From Actinoplanes philippinensis (GTDB taxonomy: Bacteria; Actinomycetota; Actinomycetes; Mycobacteriales; Micromonosporaceae), in NCBI RefSeq assembly GCF_900113015.1, contig NZ_FONV01000002.1, forward strand, positions 310,001 to 374,000: a DNA stretch of 64,000 nt, given 5' to 3'. The notes beneath the pieces were generated by a model that saw only the letters and a program-made list of their open reading frames with translations, made no database searches and was not told where the DNA came from. The position numbers and the translations under genes are program-made. Below are positions 52,198-60,769 of this stretch, piece by piece (positions within the stretch are counted from its first letter, which is position 1; each line of letters starts with the position of its first letter).

Positions 52198-53460
52198 ATG
52201 ATCCGCCGCAACTTCGCATGGCGCGGTGTCGCCGTGCTGGGTGCCGCTTGCCTTGCTCTGGGCGCGTGCTCGAACGACGGTGACAAGCCGACGACCGGCT
52301 CCTCCTCGGCCCCTGCGGCCACGGGTGGCGACGGTGTGCTCAAGGTCGGCACCCTGCTGCCGCAGACCGGTTCGCTCGCGTTCCTCGGCCCGCCGGAGTT
52401 CGCCGGCGTCGACCTGGCCGCCAAGGAGATCAACGCGGCCGGCGGTGTCCTGGGCAAGGACATCGTGGTCACCGACACCGACTCCGGTGACACCACCACC
52501 GACATCGCCAGCCAGTCGGTGAACAAGCTGCTCGCCGAGAAGGTCGACGTCATCATCGGCGCCGCGTCGTCGTCGGTGTCCCTCTCCGTGATCGACAAGA
52601 TCACCGGCGCGGGCGTGGTGCAGATCTCGCCGGCGAACACGTCGGACAAGTTCACCACCTACAACGACAAGGGCCTCTACTACCGGACCGCGCCGCCGGA
52701 CACCCTGCAGGGCCGCGTCCTCGGTGACCTGGTGGTCGCCGACGGCAACGCGACAGTGGGCCTGCTGGTCCTCCAGGACGCGTACGGCACCGGTCTGGCC
52801 AAGAGCGTCCGCACCGCGGTCGAGAGCGGTGGCGGCCAGATCGTCGCCGAGGAGGTCTACGACCCGAAGGCGGCCGACTTCTCGGCCGAGATCGGCAAGA
52901 TCAAGCAGGCCAACCCGGCCGCCATCGTGCTGATCGGCTTCGACGAGACCAAGAAGATCGTCCCCAAGCTGGTCGAGGTGGGCCTCACCGCCAAGGCCAA
53001 GAAGTGGTACTTCGTCGACGGCAACCTGTCGAACTACGGCAAGGAGTTCCCGAACGGGACCTTCGAGGGCGCCAAGGGCACCACGCCGGGCGCCAAGGCC
53101 AGCGAGGAGTTCCAGAAGAAGCTCCTCGAGGTCGACCCGGCCCTGAAGGACTTCAGCTACTCCGCCGAGTCGTACGACGCGGTCATCCTCACGGCCCTGG
53201 CCGCCGAGGCCGCCAAGAGCGACGCCCCCGCCGACTACAGCAAGCAGCTCGCCGCGGTGAGCAAGGGCGGCGAGAAGTGCACCAGCTTCCAGGCCTGCAA
53301 GGACGCCCTCGCCGCCGGCAAGGACATCGACTACGACGGCATGAGCGGCCCGGTCGAGTGGAACGACGCCGGTGACCCGTCCGAGGCCACCATCGGCATC
53401 TACCAGTACGGCCCCGACAACACCTACAAGAACATCTCGTACCAGCCCGGCAAGATCTGA
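52198..53460 (+). CDS. livK: Branched-chain amino-acid ABC substrate-binding lipoprotein
   Basis: 420 residues. A signal peptide with lipobox LALGAC (Cys near residue 23) precedes a Ser/Ala-rich linker and the periplasmic-type binding protein: VLKVGTLLPQTGSLAFLGPP, VDVIIGAASSSVSLSVIDKI, VGLLVLQDAYGTGLAKSVR and the C-terminal MSGPVEWNDAGDPSEATIGI. It binds Leu/Ile/Val-like ligands and feeds the transporter at 53595-57575, which is on the opposite strand. AAAGGAG is 5 nt from the ATG at 52198. The 231-base gap to polA should hold the promoter, but I cannot assign boxes. Two terminator hairpins follow it. Confidence 0.93.
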   Translation: MIRRNFAWRGVAVLGAACLALGACSNDGDKPTTGSSSAPAATGGDGVLKVGTLLPQTGSLAFLGPPEFAGVDLAAKEINAAGGVLGKDIVVTDTDSGDTTTDIASQSVNKLLAEKVDVIIGAASSSVSLSVIDKITGAGVVQISPANTSDKFTTYNDKGLYYRTAPPDTLQGRVLGDLVVADGNATVGLLVLQDAYGTGLAKSVRTAVESGGGQIVAEEVYDPKAADFSAEIGKIKQANPAAIVLIGFDETKKIVPKLVEVGLTAKAKKWYFVDGNLSNYGKEFPNGTFEGAKGTTPGAKASEEFQKKLLEVDPALKDFSYSAESYDAVILTALAAEAAKSDAPADYSKQLAAVSKGGEKCTSFQACKDALAAGKDIDYDGMSGPVEWNDAGDPSEATIGIYQYGPDNTYKNISYQPGKI

Positions 53461-53478
53461 TCTGAGCCTCTGGTAACA

Positions 53479-53516
53479 GCGAGGGCCCGGCCGTCTGGCC
53501 GGGCCCTCGCCCTTTT
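53479..53516 (+). terminator. Terminator of livK
   Basis: GCGAGGGCCCGGCC pairs perfectly with GGCCGGGCCCTCGC around GTCT and is followed by CCTTTT. It is 19 bases after the livK stop. Confidence 0.85.
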
Positions 53517-53551
53517 GTGCTGTGCGGGCCGAGCCCGCACCCGGCCAAACG

Positions 53552-53583
53552 GAAGGGCCCCCGGCGAGCGCCGGGGGCCCTTC
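53552..53583 (-). terminator. Terminator of livF
   Basis: Perfect 14-bp stem GAAGGGCCCCCGGC / GCCGGGGGCCCTTC with a 4-base loop, 12 bases past the livF stop on the minus strand. Confidence 0.75.
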
Positions 53584-53594
53584 CTGCGAACCGA

Positions 53595-54374
53595 TCAGGC
53601 CTTGCCCAGGGTCCCCAGGTAGAGCTCGATCACCTTGGGGTCGTCCATCAGGTCCCGGCCGGACGCGGTGTACGCGTTGCGGCCCTGGTCCAGCACATAG
53701 CCCCGGTCACAGATCTGCAGGCACCGCCGCGCGTTCTGCTCCACCATGATCACGGTGACGCCGGTGTCGTTGATCTGCTTGGTCCGGAAGAACACCTCGT
53801 CCTGCATGGCCGGCGAGAGACCCGCCGACGGCTCGTCGAGGAGCAGGACGCTCGGTTCCATCATCAGGGCCCGGCCCATCGCGACCATCTGGCGCTCACC
53901 ACCGGAGAGCGCCCCGGCACGCTGCTTGCGACGGGTGCCGAGGGTGGGGAACAGGCCGACCACGAAGTCGAAGCGCTCCTTGAAGCGCTTCGGCCGCAGG
54001 AACGTACCCATCTCCAGGTTTTCCTCGATGGTGAGGGTGCCGAAGACGTTGTTGGTCTGCGGGACGAACCCGATCCCCTTGGCCACGAGCTTGTTGGCCT
54101 TGAGGTTGGTGATGTCCTCACCCCGGAGCGTGACCGCGCCGGACCGGATCGTCACCAGACCGAAGAGGGACTTGAGCAGGGTCGACTTACCGGCGCCGTT
54201 GGGACCGATGATGCCGACCAGCTCGCCCTCCTTGGCGTACAGGTCGCAGTTGTTGAGGATGTTCACACCCGGGAGGTAACCGGCGATCAGGTCGTCGGCA
54301 CGGACCAGCGCGCCCTCGGCCGCGGCCAGGTGGGCGGAGCGGTCCTGGATCTCGTTGCTGGAGCCACTACTCAT
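53595..54374 (-). CDS. livF: Branched-chain amino-acid ABC ATP-binding protein LivF
   Basis: 259 residues. Walker A GIIGPNGAGKSTLLKSL, Q-loop FVPQTNNVF, signature LSGGERQMVAMGRAL and Walker B VLLLDEPSAGLSP are complete. The family-specific IEENLEMGTF stretch and short length mark LivF. It energises uptake with LivG. It overlaps the livG stop by 8 bases, so it is co-translated. Start ATG 54374. Confidence 0.95.
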   Translation of the reverse strand: MSSGSSNEIQDRSAHLAAAEGALVRADDLIAGYLPGVNILNNCDLYAKEGELVGIIGPNGAGKSTLLKSLFGLVTIRSGAVTLRGEDITNLKANKLVAKGIGFVPQTNNVFGTLTIEENLEMGTFLRPKRFKERFDFVVGLFPTLGTRRKQRAGALSGGERQMVAMGRALMMEPSVLLLDEPSAGLSPAMQDEVFFRTKQINDTGVTVIMVEQNARRCLQICDRGYVLDQGRNAYTASGRDLMDDPKVIELYLGTLGKA

Positions 54375-55290
54375 CAGACTTGCCTCCCTCGGCCTCGGCC
54401 GCCACCTCGGCGGCCACCTCGGCGGAGTCGTGCGCGGTGCCGTCGTGGTGCGCGCCCAGGTAGGCGTCGATGACCCGCGGGTCGGCCATCACCGTGTCGG
54501 GCGTGCCCTCGGCGATCACCTGGCCCTGGCCCATCACGATCACCCAGTCGCTGATGTCGCGGACCATGTCCATGTCGTGCTCGACGAAGAGAACGGTCAT
54601 GCCGTCCTCTCGCAGGCTCTTCACGTGACCGAGCAGCGACTGCGTCAGCGCCGGGTTCACGCCGGCCATCGGCTCGTCGAGCATCACCATGTCGGGCTGG
54701 ACCATCAAGGCCCGGGCCATCTCGAGGAGCTTGCGCTGACCGCCGGAGAGGCTGCCGGCGAAGTCCTCGCGCTTGGCGTCGAGCTTGAACCGGACGAGCA
54801 ACTCGTCGGCCCGCTCGGTGATCTCCTTCTCCTGACCCTGCCAGAGGGCCGGGACCAGACCCCGCCAGAAGGACTCGCCCTTCTGGCCGGTCGCGCCGAG
54901 CCGCATGTTGTCGATGACCGACAGACGCGACAGGGCCTTGGTGAGCTGGAAGGTCCGCACCATGCCCTTGCGGGCCACCTGGTGCGGCGCCACCCCGCCG
55001 AGCGGGCTGCCGTTGAAGGTCCAGTTGCCCTCGTTCGGCTTGTCGAAGCCGGTGAGCAGGTTGAAGAACGTCGTCTTGCCGGCGCCGTTGGGGCCGATCA
55101 GCGCGGTGATCGCGCCGCGCTGGATCTCGATGTGGTCGACCTGCACGGCGGTGAGGCCGCCGAAGCGCCGCACCACCTTGTCGGCGACCAGGATCGGGTC
55201 CTTCTTCTTGGCGCCCGGCTCGTGCGGGACGTCCTTGAGCGCTTCCCGCGCCTTGAGCACGCCGGGCGGGACATTGGTGTCAGCGGCCAT
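54367..55290 (-). CDS. livG: Branched-chain amino-acid ABC ATP-binding protein LivG
   Basis: 307 residues. Walker A ALIGPNGAGKTTFFNLLTG, the FQLTKALSRLSVIDNMRLG insert, signature LSGGQRKLLEMARAL, and Walker B MVMLDEPMAGVNP define LivG. Residues 1-35 and the Ala/Glu-rich C-terminal tail (EVAAEVAAEAEGGKSDE) are extra. The ATG 55290 (MAADTNVPPG) overlaps livM by 11 bases. It forms the ATPase pair with LivF. Confidence 0.95.
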   Translation of the reverse strand: MAADTNVPPGVLKAREALKDVPHEPGAKKKDPILVADKVVRRFGGLTAVQVDHIEIQRGAITALIGPNGAGKTTFFNLLTGFDKPNEGNWTFNGSPLGGVAPHQVARKGMVRTFQLTKALSRLSVIDNMRLGATGQKGESFWRGLVPALWQGQEKEITERADELLVRFKLDAKREDFAGSLSGGQRKLLEMARALMVQPDMVMLDEPMAGVNPALTQSLLGHVKSLREDGMTVLFVEHDMDMVRDISDWVIVMGQGQVIAEGTPDTVMADPRVIDAYLGAHHDGTAHDSAEVAAEVAAEAEGGKSDE

Positions 55291-56272
55291 CGAGCATGAC
55301 CTCCTTCTTGTCACCGAAGATGCCCTGCGGACGGAAGATCAGCAAGAGGATCAGTCCGAGACCCACACAGATGTAGCCGAACGCGCCGGCGTCCGTCTTG
55401 TCCATGAACCAGGTCGGGATGTAACCCGCATCGATGGCCTCCGGGAGCACGGCGTTGATGAACGTCAGCAGGAACCAGAAGATCATCGACCCGATGACCG
55501 GGCCGAAGACGCGGGCGGCGCCACCGAGGATCACGATCGTGTACATGTAGAACGTGAACTCGGTGCCGTAGGTGTCCGGCTGGACCGCGGCGTTGCGCAG
55601 GGCGATGACGTAACCGCCGAGCGAACCGAGAACGCCACCGAGGATGAGCGACTGCATCTTGTACGACACGACGTTCTTACCGAGGCTGCGCACGGCGTCC
55701 TCGTCCTCACGGATGGCCTTGATGACACGGCCCCACGGGCTGCGCATCGCCAGGAACACGAAGACCAGGGAGATGGCGACGAGCACCCAGCCGACCGTCA
55801 TGATCCACAGCTCACGGGCGTCGAAGCTGATCAGCGTGCCGATCTCGACCGCCCCGCTGTACGGGTTCATCGAGTAGAAGCCGTCGGAGAACGCCTGCAG
55901 GCCGTCGGAGCCGCCGGTCCACTTGCTGAGCGAGACCGAACGGAACAGCAACCGGACGATCTCCGCCGCGGCGATCGTGACGATCGCGAGATAGTCGGCG
56001 CGCAGACGCAGCGTCGGGATGCCCAGCAGCAGGGCGAGGATGACCGCGCCGAGCAGACCCACCCCGATGCCGATCCAGAAGGGCAGGCCGAAGGTGGCGA
56101 CGGTCATCGCCAGACCGTAGGCGGCGATGCCGAGGAAGGCCGACTGACCGAAGTTCAGCAGGCCGGTGTAGCCGAAGTGCACATTGAGACCGATGGCCGC
56201 CAGCGCATAGGCGATCATCGTGGCGTTGATCAGCGACTCCAGCGAGACGCCGATGATGATGTCCCAGCTCAT
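55280..56272 (-). CDS. livM: Branched-chain amino-acid ABC permease LivM
   Basis: 330 residues, about eight to ten membrane helices. LivM signs are YALAAIGLNVHFGYTGLLNF near the start, LRLRADYLAIVTIAAAEIVR and the EAA-like loop WGRVIKAIREDEDAVRSLGK. It pairs with LivH to form the pore. It begins 10 bases after the livH stop and overlaps livG at its end. Start ATG 56272. Confidence 0.95.
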   Translation of the reverse strand: MSWDIIIGVSLESLINATMIAYALAAIGLNVHFGYTGLLNFGQSAFLGIAAYGLAMTVATFGLPFWIGIGVGLLGAVILALLLGIPTLRLRADYLAIVTIAAAEIVRLLFRSVSLSKWTGGSDGLQAFSDGFYSMNPYSGAVEIGTLISFDARELWIMTVGWVLVAISLVFVFLAMRSPWGRVIKAIREDEDAVRSLGKNVVSYKMQSLILGGVLGSLGGYVIALRNAAVQPDTYGTEFTFYMYTIVILGGAARVFGPVIGSMIFWFLLTFINAVLPEAIDAGYIPTWFMDKTDAGAFGYICVGLGLILLLIFRPQGIFGDKKEVMLDGR

Positions 56273-56282
56273 GAGACCCCCC

Positions 56283-57575
56283 TCAGCCGATCCGCTCGCG
56301 GCGGCCCAGGATGCCCTGGGGCCGGACCAGGATGATCACGATGAGCACCACGAGAGCGCCGACGTTCTTGAGCTCGGTCGGAATCCACAGCGTCGAGAGC
56401 TGCGTCGCCAGACCGACCACGAGGCTGCCCAGCAGCGCGCCGAACGCGGTGCCGAGGCCGCCGAGGGTGACCGCGGCGAACACCAGGAGCAGGATCTGGA
56501 AGCCCATCTGGTAGTTGACGCCCTGGAAGACACCGAGCATCACGCCGCTGAGCGCGGCCAGCGCGCCACCGATCGCCCAGACCAGCCGGATGATGGAGTC
56601 GACGCTGATGCCGGAGGCGGCCGCGAGGGCGGGGTTCGTCGACACCGCACGGGTCGCCTTGCCGAGACGGGTCATCACCAGCGCCAGCGAGACGCCGATC
56701 AGGACCACGATCGCGATGCCGTCCATGATCAGGTTCTTCGGGGCCACCGAGATCGGGCCGATCTCGATGCCGGGCTGCGCCACGTACTGCGCGTACTGCT
56801 GCGTGGTGCCGCCGAACACCCAGAGGTAGATGTAACGCAGGATCAGCGCCAGACCGATCGAGATGATCATCATGCCGATCAGGCCGGTCCGGCGGTTGCG
56901 CAGCCAGCCCCAGAAGAAGCGGTCCTGGAAGTAGCCGAAGACACCGCCCAGCACCACGGCCACGATCGCCGCGATCTCCAGCGGCATTCCCCAGCTGACG
57001 TTGAACAGCAGGCAGATCACCGCGCCGAAGGTGATCAGCTCACCGTGCGCGAAGTTGGTCAGCCCCATGGTGCCGAAGATCAGCGACAGGCCGAGGGCGG
57101 CCAGCGCGATGATGAGACCGAAATGAATGCCGGTGTACGCCAGGTCGAGAACCCGGGCCAGCGACGAGTTGCCGTCGTCCTCGGGCGCCGGGGCTCCGGG
57201 GCCGGAGGTGGCGCTCGCGCCGAGCGGGAACAGCACGTTACGCGCCGCGCCCTCGAACACCGTCAACGTCAGACTCGATCGACCGGTGGTGACTACCACG
57301 CCCTGCGGCAGCGTCGCGGTGTCCAGATCGACCTTGTAGGTGCCCGCAGCCTTCAGCGGGACCGCCCACTTGCCGTCCGCACCGGACTTCGCCTCACCGG
57401 CCGATGTGCCGCCCTCGTCCGACACTTTGATCACAACGCCCGCCACCGGCTGGCCCGCATTGATCAACGTGCCCTGCAACGCCTCACCCTCGGCTAAAGC
57501 GCTCGTGGCGCCGAAACCCAGGGAAGTGAAGAGGAATCCGAGAACGGCCGTGAAGATGATCACGGCTCTACGCAA
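56283..57575 (-). CDS. livH: LivH permease with extra N-terminal extracytoplasmic domain
   Basis: 430 residues, about 140 more than a typical LivH. Residues 1-28 form a signal peptide (VIIFTAVLGFLFTSLGFGA). Residues 30-130 look like a beta-sandwich carboxypeptidase-regulatory/Ig-like domain (GEALQGTLINAGQPVAGVVI, KSGADGKWAVPLKAAGTYKV). A Gly/Pro-rich linker and the permease (about 145-430) follow, with LGLSLIFGTMGLTNFAHGEL and VSTNPALAAASGISVDSIIR. The start is TTG at 57575 with AAGGAG 5 nt before it. The extra domain may dock the LivK binding protein. Confidence 0.92.
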   Translation of the reverse strand: MRRAVIIFTAVLGFLFTSLGFGATSALAEGEALQGTLINAGQPVAGVVIKVSDEGGTSAGEAKSGADGKWAVPLKAAGTYKVDLDTATLPQGVVVTTGRSSLTLTVFEGAARNVLFPLGASATSGPGAPAPEDDGNSSLARVLDLAYTGIHFGLIIALAALGLSLIFGTMGLTNFAHGELITFGAVICLLFNVSWGMPLEIAAIVAVVLGGVFGYFQDRFFWGWLRNRRTGLIGMMIISIGLALILRYIYLWVFGGTTQQYAQYVAQPGIEIGPISVAPKNLIMDGIAIVVLIGVSLALVMTRLGKATRAVSTNPALAAASGISVDSIIRLVWAIGGALAALSGVMLGVFQGVNYQMGFQILLLVFAAVTLGGLGTAFGALLGSLVVGLATQLSTLWIPTELKNVGALVVLIVIILVRPQGILGRRERIG

Positions 57576-57720
57576 CGATGCTCCTTGTGTTTAGCAGCAG
57601 AAATCCCCGCTAGACGTATCGCGGAAGGACTGGCGGATCATAGCCTGCCAAGCAGCTGAGCAGCGGGTCGTAACAAAGCCGTTACGGAGCCTCAACCTTT
57701 CGTCAAGAGCCAATAAAGAA

Positions 57721-57747
57721 CCGGTGGCACGTGACCCGTACCACCGG
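57721..57747 (-). terminator. Terminator of the ANTAR regulator gene
   Basis: On the minus strand CCGGTGG pairs with CCACCGG and is followed by TTCTTTATTG, a U-rich tail. It lies 24 bases after the stop. Confidence 0.75.
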
Positions 57748-57771
57748 CTCGTTACAGCGACACCAACCGGA

Positions 57772-58383
57772 CTAACCGGCAGGAGTGCCCCCGGCGGACT
57801 CCTGCAGGATGCGGTCGGCGACCTCACGCATCGTCATCCGGTTGTCCATGGCGGCACGCTGGATCCACTTGAAGGCCTGCGGCTCGGTCATCGAGTACTT
57901 CGTCATCAGCTCGCCCTTGGCGCGCTCCACCGACTTACGCGTCTCGAGGCGCTCGGTCAGGCCGGCGACCTCGGACTCCAGCGCGGAGATCTCCGAATAC
58001 CGGGAGAGGGCGATCTCGATCGCCGGCACCAGGTCGGATTTCTGGAAGGGCTTCACCAGGTACGCCATGGCGCCGGCCGCGCGTGCCCGCTCGACGAGGT
58101 CACGCTGGCTGAACGCGGTCAGGATGACGACCGGCGCGATCCGGCCGCCGGCGATCCGCTCGGCCGCCGCCAGACCGTCCATGATCGGCATCTTGATGTC
58201 CAGGATCACCAGGTCGGGCTTCAGGTCCTCGGCCAGCCGGACCGCGGTCTCGCCGTCGCCCGCCTCACCGACGACGTCGTAGCCCTCCTCCACGAGCATC
58301 TCGGCCAGGTCCAGCCGGATCAGGGCCTCGTCCTCGGCGATGAGCACCCGCTTGCGCTCGGCGCCACCCTGCGTGTCGGCCAC
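57772..58383 (-). CDS. pdtaR: ANTAR-domain response regulator (PdtaR-like)
   Basis: 203 residues. Receiver domain (residues 12-128): VLIAEDEALIRLDLAEML, phospho-Asp in LVILDIKMPIMDG, Thr in VILTAFSQ, Lys in YLVKPFQK. The C-terminal ANTAR RNA-binding domain (140-195) has ETRKSVERAKGELMTKYSMT and EPQAFKWIQRAAMDNRMTMR. It probably controls transcription by antitermination at hairpin RNA targets. The GTG start at 58383 fits. No partner histidine kinase is adjacent. A tRNA-like gene lies beyond it. Confidence 0.93.
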   Translation of the reverse strand: MADTQGGAERKRVLIAEDEALIRLDLAEMLVEEGYDVVGEAGDGETAVRLAEDLKPDLVILDIKMPIMDGLAAAERIAGGRIAPVVILTAFSQRDLVERARAAGAMAYLVKPFQKSDLVPAIEIALSRYSEISALESEVAGLTERLETRKSVERAKGELMTKYSMTEPQAFKWIQRAAMDNRMTMREVADRILQESAGGTPAG

Positions 58384-58549
58384 GGAAACCCCTACCCCCA
58401 GAACGTCGATGTCGCGACACCCCGGTATGTGGGTGTCGCCGCCCTAAGCCTAGTAGGTAGGCTGTCGGAGTCTCATCCTGGCGTGACCAACTCACGCCGT
58501 GCTGAGGCATACTCAGCCACACCCGGACATCCCGTCCGCGTGCGGTGCC

Positions 58550-58623
58550 GCCCCTGTATTCCAACCGGCAGAGAAGATGGTCTCAAACACCATACAGTGT
58601 GGGTTCGAATCCCACCGGGGGCA
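58550..58623 (+). tRNA. tRNA-like gene, anticodon CAA (Leu), short variable loop
   Basis: 74 nt without CCA. Acceptor stem GCCCCTG/CGGGGGC (one G-U pair), anticodon stem ATGGT/ACCAT with loop CTCAAAC, and T-stem GTGGG/CCCAC with TTCGAAT loop are complete. The anticodon at 58584-58586 is CAA (Leu). The D-stem is weak (TTCC against AGAA, one mismatch), and the variable region has only 5 nt, whereas normal tRNA-Leu has a long variable arm. It may be a real but atypical tRNA or a pseudogene. The flanking 58384-58549 and 58624-58849 show no gene. Confidence 0.65.
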
Positions 58624-58849
58624 CAAATTCCACCTGGTTTACGGGGCCCACGTCCACCCCCTCTGACGTCCGCCTATGCAACACAGTAGGGCTGGGAAAT
58701 CCATTTCCCTCCGGACAATCAATCACACATCGATGACCGTGGCGTTACGCGCCTAAAAGGCGACGGTAAAGTCGGCAATCTGCGCGAACCCGAGGCCCCG
58801 GGCTGCCCGGGATGCTGTCATGGCAGGGACAGCATCATCAGGAGGCCTC

Positions 58850-59737
58850 ATGTTGTGGTCCGGATCTTCACCCTCGACCGTCCGGCGCGGGAGCATGTGG
58901 GGCTTCCTGATGTTCACCGGGGCGGCGTGGCTGGCGATCTCCTGGTCGGTGCTGCGCCTCGAACCGATCGACATCGCCGCGGTGGCCGGGCCGATCGTGC
59001 TGTTCGGCGCGGTCGGCGAGCTGCTGCGCGCCATCGCCGGGACCCGGACCTGGTGGCTGAACGCGTGTCTCACCGTCCTCTTCGCCGCGACCGGCGGGCT
59101 GCTGATGTGGGACATCCAGGACTCCACCTACACCACCCCGGCCGCGCTGATCGGGTGGTACCTGATGGTACGCGGCGCCGTCGACATCGCGGTCGGGATC
59201 ATGACCCGGGGCGCCGACCGGACCTGGAGCCTGCTCGTCACGATCGGGGTGCTCCAGACCGGGCTCGGGTTCTGGTCGGCGAGCTCGTTCGCGCGTACCG
59301 GGCCGATGGTGATCGTGGTCCTCGGCGCGCTGGGAACGCTGCGCGCGATCGCCGACCTGGTTACCGCGCTGCGCCTGCGGGAGGTCGCCGGGCCCCGCAA
59401 GGACGTGCTGGAACTACCACCGGAACGGGCCGCCGGAGTGTCCGGGTACGCGGCCGGGCTCACCGACTTCGAAGGGGCGCCGTCCCGCTCGCGGGCCCGG
59501 CACCGGGCTCGGCCGGCCGGCACCGCGACACCGGCCGGCGCCACGCCGCCCACCGGGGAGAGCTTCCACGACCAGGTGGTACGGACCACGGCCGACCTCG
59601 ACGCGATGCTCGCCCAGGCCGGGATCACCGGGCCGCGGGCCGGAGCGGTGGTCGAGTCGCCCAAGGACATCCCGGCCGTCCCGGACACGCCGGAAGGCGT
59701 GGAGGGCGAGGTCGAACGGCCCGGCCGGCAAGCCTGA
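58850..59737 (+). CDS. Multi-pass membrane protein, HdeD/DUF308-like
   Basis: 295 residues. About six hydrophobic helices (from residue 15 to about 170), with GFLMFTGAAWLAISWSVLRL and AALIGWYLMVRGAVDIAVGI. These resemble the DUF308/HdeD family of small acid-resistance membrane proteins. The remaining C-terminal tail (about 180-295) is soluble, Pro/Ala/Arg-rich and low complexity. The start at 58850 is clear because AGGAGG lies 4 nt upstream. An upstream ATG at 58820 lacks this. Function unknown. Confidence 0.78.
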   Translation: MLWSGSSPSTVRRGSMWGFLMFTGAAWLAISWSVLRLEPIDIAAVAGPIVLFGAVGELLRAIAGTRTWWLNACLTVLFAATGGLLMWDIQDSTYTTPAALIGWYLMVRGAVDIAVGIMTRGADRTWSLLVTIGVLQTGLGFWSASSFARTGPMVIVVLGALGTLRAIADLVTALRLREVAGPRKDVLELPPERAAGVSGYAAGLTDFEGAPSRSRARHRARPAGTATPAGATPPTGESFHDQVVRTTADLDAMLAQAGITGPRAGAVVESPKDIPAVPDTPEGVEGEVERPGRQA

Positions 59738-59841
59738 TCCGGTACGGCCGGCGCATGCGGTAGGGAGACTTGTCTCCCCGATCCCGCCGGTGGTGGATCC
59801 GTTGTCGGCCGGTCGCCAGGCCGAGGTCCCCACCGGCGGGG

Positions 59842-60717
59842 TCAGCCGCCGATCCGGCGGAGCAGTCCCTCCTGGACGGCGCTCGCGATGTGCCGCCCGT
59901 CCCGGGTGAACATGCGGCCGTTGGCGAGACCGCGGGCCCCGCTCGCGGACGGGCTGGCACTGTCGTAGAGGAACCACTCGTCGGCGCGGAACGGCCGGTG
60001 GAACCAGAGCGCGTGGTCGAGGCTGGCGCCGATGACGCCGCCGGGACCCCAGACCTCGCCGTGCGTGGAGAGCACCGCGTCGAGCAGCGACATGTCGGAC
60101 GCGTAGGTGAGCGCGCAGGCGTGGATCAGCTGGTCGTCGGGCAGCCGGCCGTCCAGCCGCATCCACACCCGCTGCAGCGGCTCGGCGTCGCGGTCGCCGG
60201 GTGGGACCCAGCCGGGCACACCCACGTAGCGGACGTCGACCGACCGGGGCGAGGCCTTGAACATCGCCATCCGCTCCGGATATTTCTCCGCCCAGTCGAG
60301 CATCGTGGGCACATCCTCCGGGCCGGGGACCCCGACCGGCGCCGGCTCCTGATGGTCCAGCCCCTCCTCGGGGATCTGGAACGACGCCGACATGAAGAAG
60401 ATGGTCTTGCCGTGCTGCTTGGCCGTCGAACGGCGGACCGAGAAGGAACGCCCGTCACGGATCTGCTCGACGTGGAAGGTGATCGGCACGGTCGGGTCGC
60501 CGGGGCGCACGAAATAGCCGTGCAACGAGTGCACGTGCCGGGACGGATCGACCGTGCGGCCGGCCGCGACCAGCGCCTGCCCGGCGACCTGGCCGCCGAA
60601 CACCCGCTGGGCGCCGGTCTGCGGGCTCTCGCCCTGGAAGGTGGCCGCGTCGACCTGCTTCAGATCGAGCAACTCGAGAAGCTGGTCGACGGCGGCCTGT
60701 CCCTGGAGCAACGTCAC
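59842..60717 (-). CDS. tesB: Acyl-CoA thioesterase II
   Basis: 291 residues with two hotdog-fold halves. Family motifs are ATFQGESPQTGAQRVFGGQV near residue 30, HSLHGYFVRPGDPTVPITFH and the C-terminal ASLDHALWFHRPFRADEW with the catalytic Asp. SAVQEGLLR carries the Gln. It hydrolyses medium- and long-chain acyl-CoA. The GTG at 60717 gives the normal length. It lies just after pyk on the same strand with a 52-base gap. Confidence 0.93.
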   Translation of the reverse strand: MTLLQGQAAVDQLLELLDLKQVDAATFQGESPQTGAQRVFGGQVAGQALVAAGRTVDPSRHVHSLHGYFVRPGDPTVPITFHVEQIRDGRSFSVRRSTAKQHGKTIFFMSASFQIPEEGLDHQEPAPVGVPGPEDVPTMLDWAEKYPERMAMFKASPRSVDVRYVGVPGWVPPGDRDAEPLQRVWMRLDGRLPDDQLIHACALTYASDMSLLDAVLSTHGEVWGPGGVIGASLDHALWFHRPFRADEWFLYDSASPSASGARGLANGRMFTRDGRHIASAVQEGLLRRIGG

Positions 60718-60769
60718 GCTGTCACCTTACGGCCGACGGCGTGACGCGATGCCGATCACGTGCAGGAGG

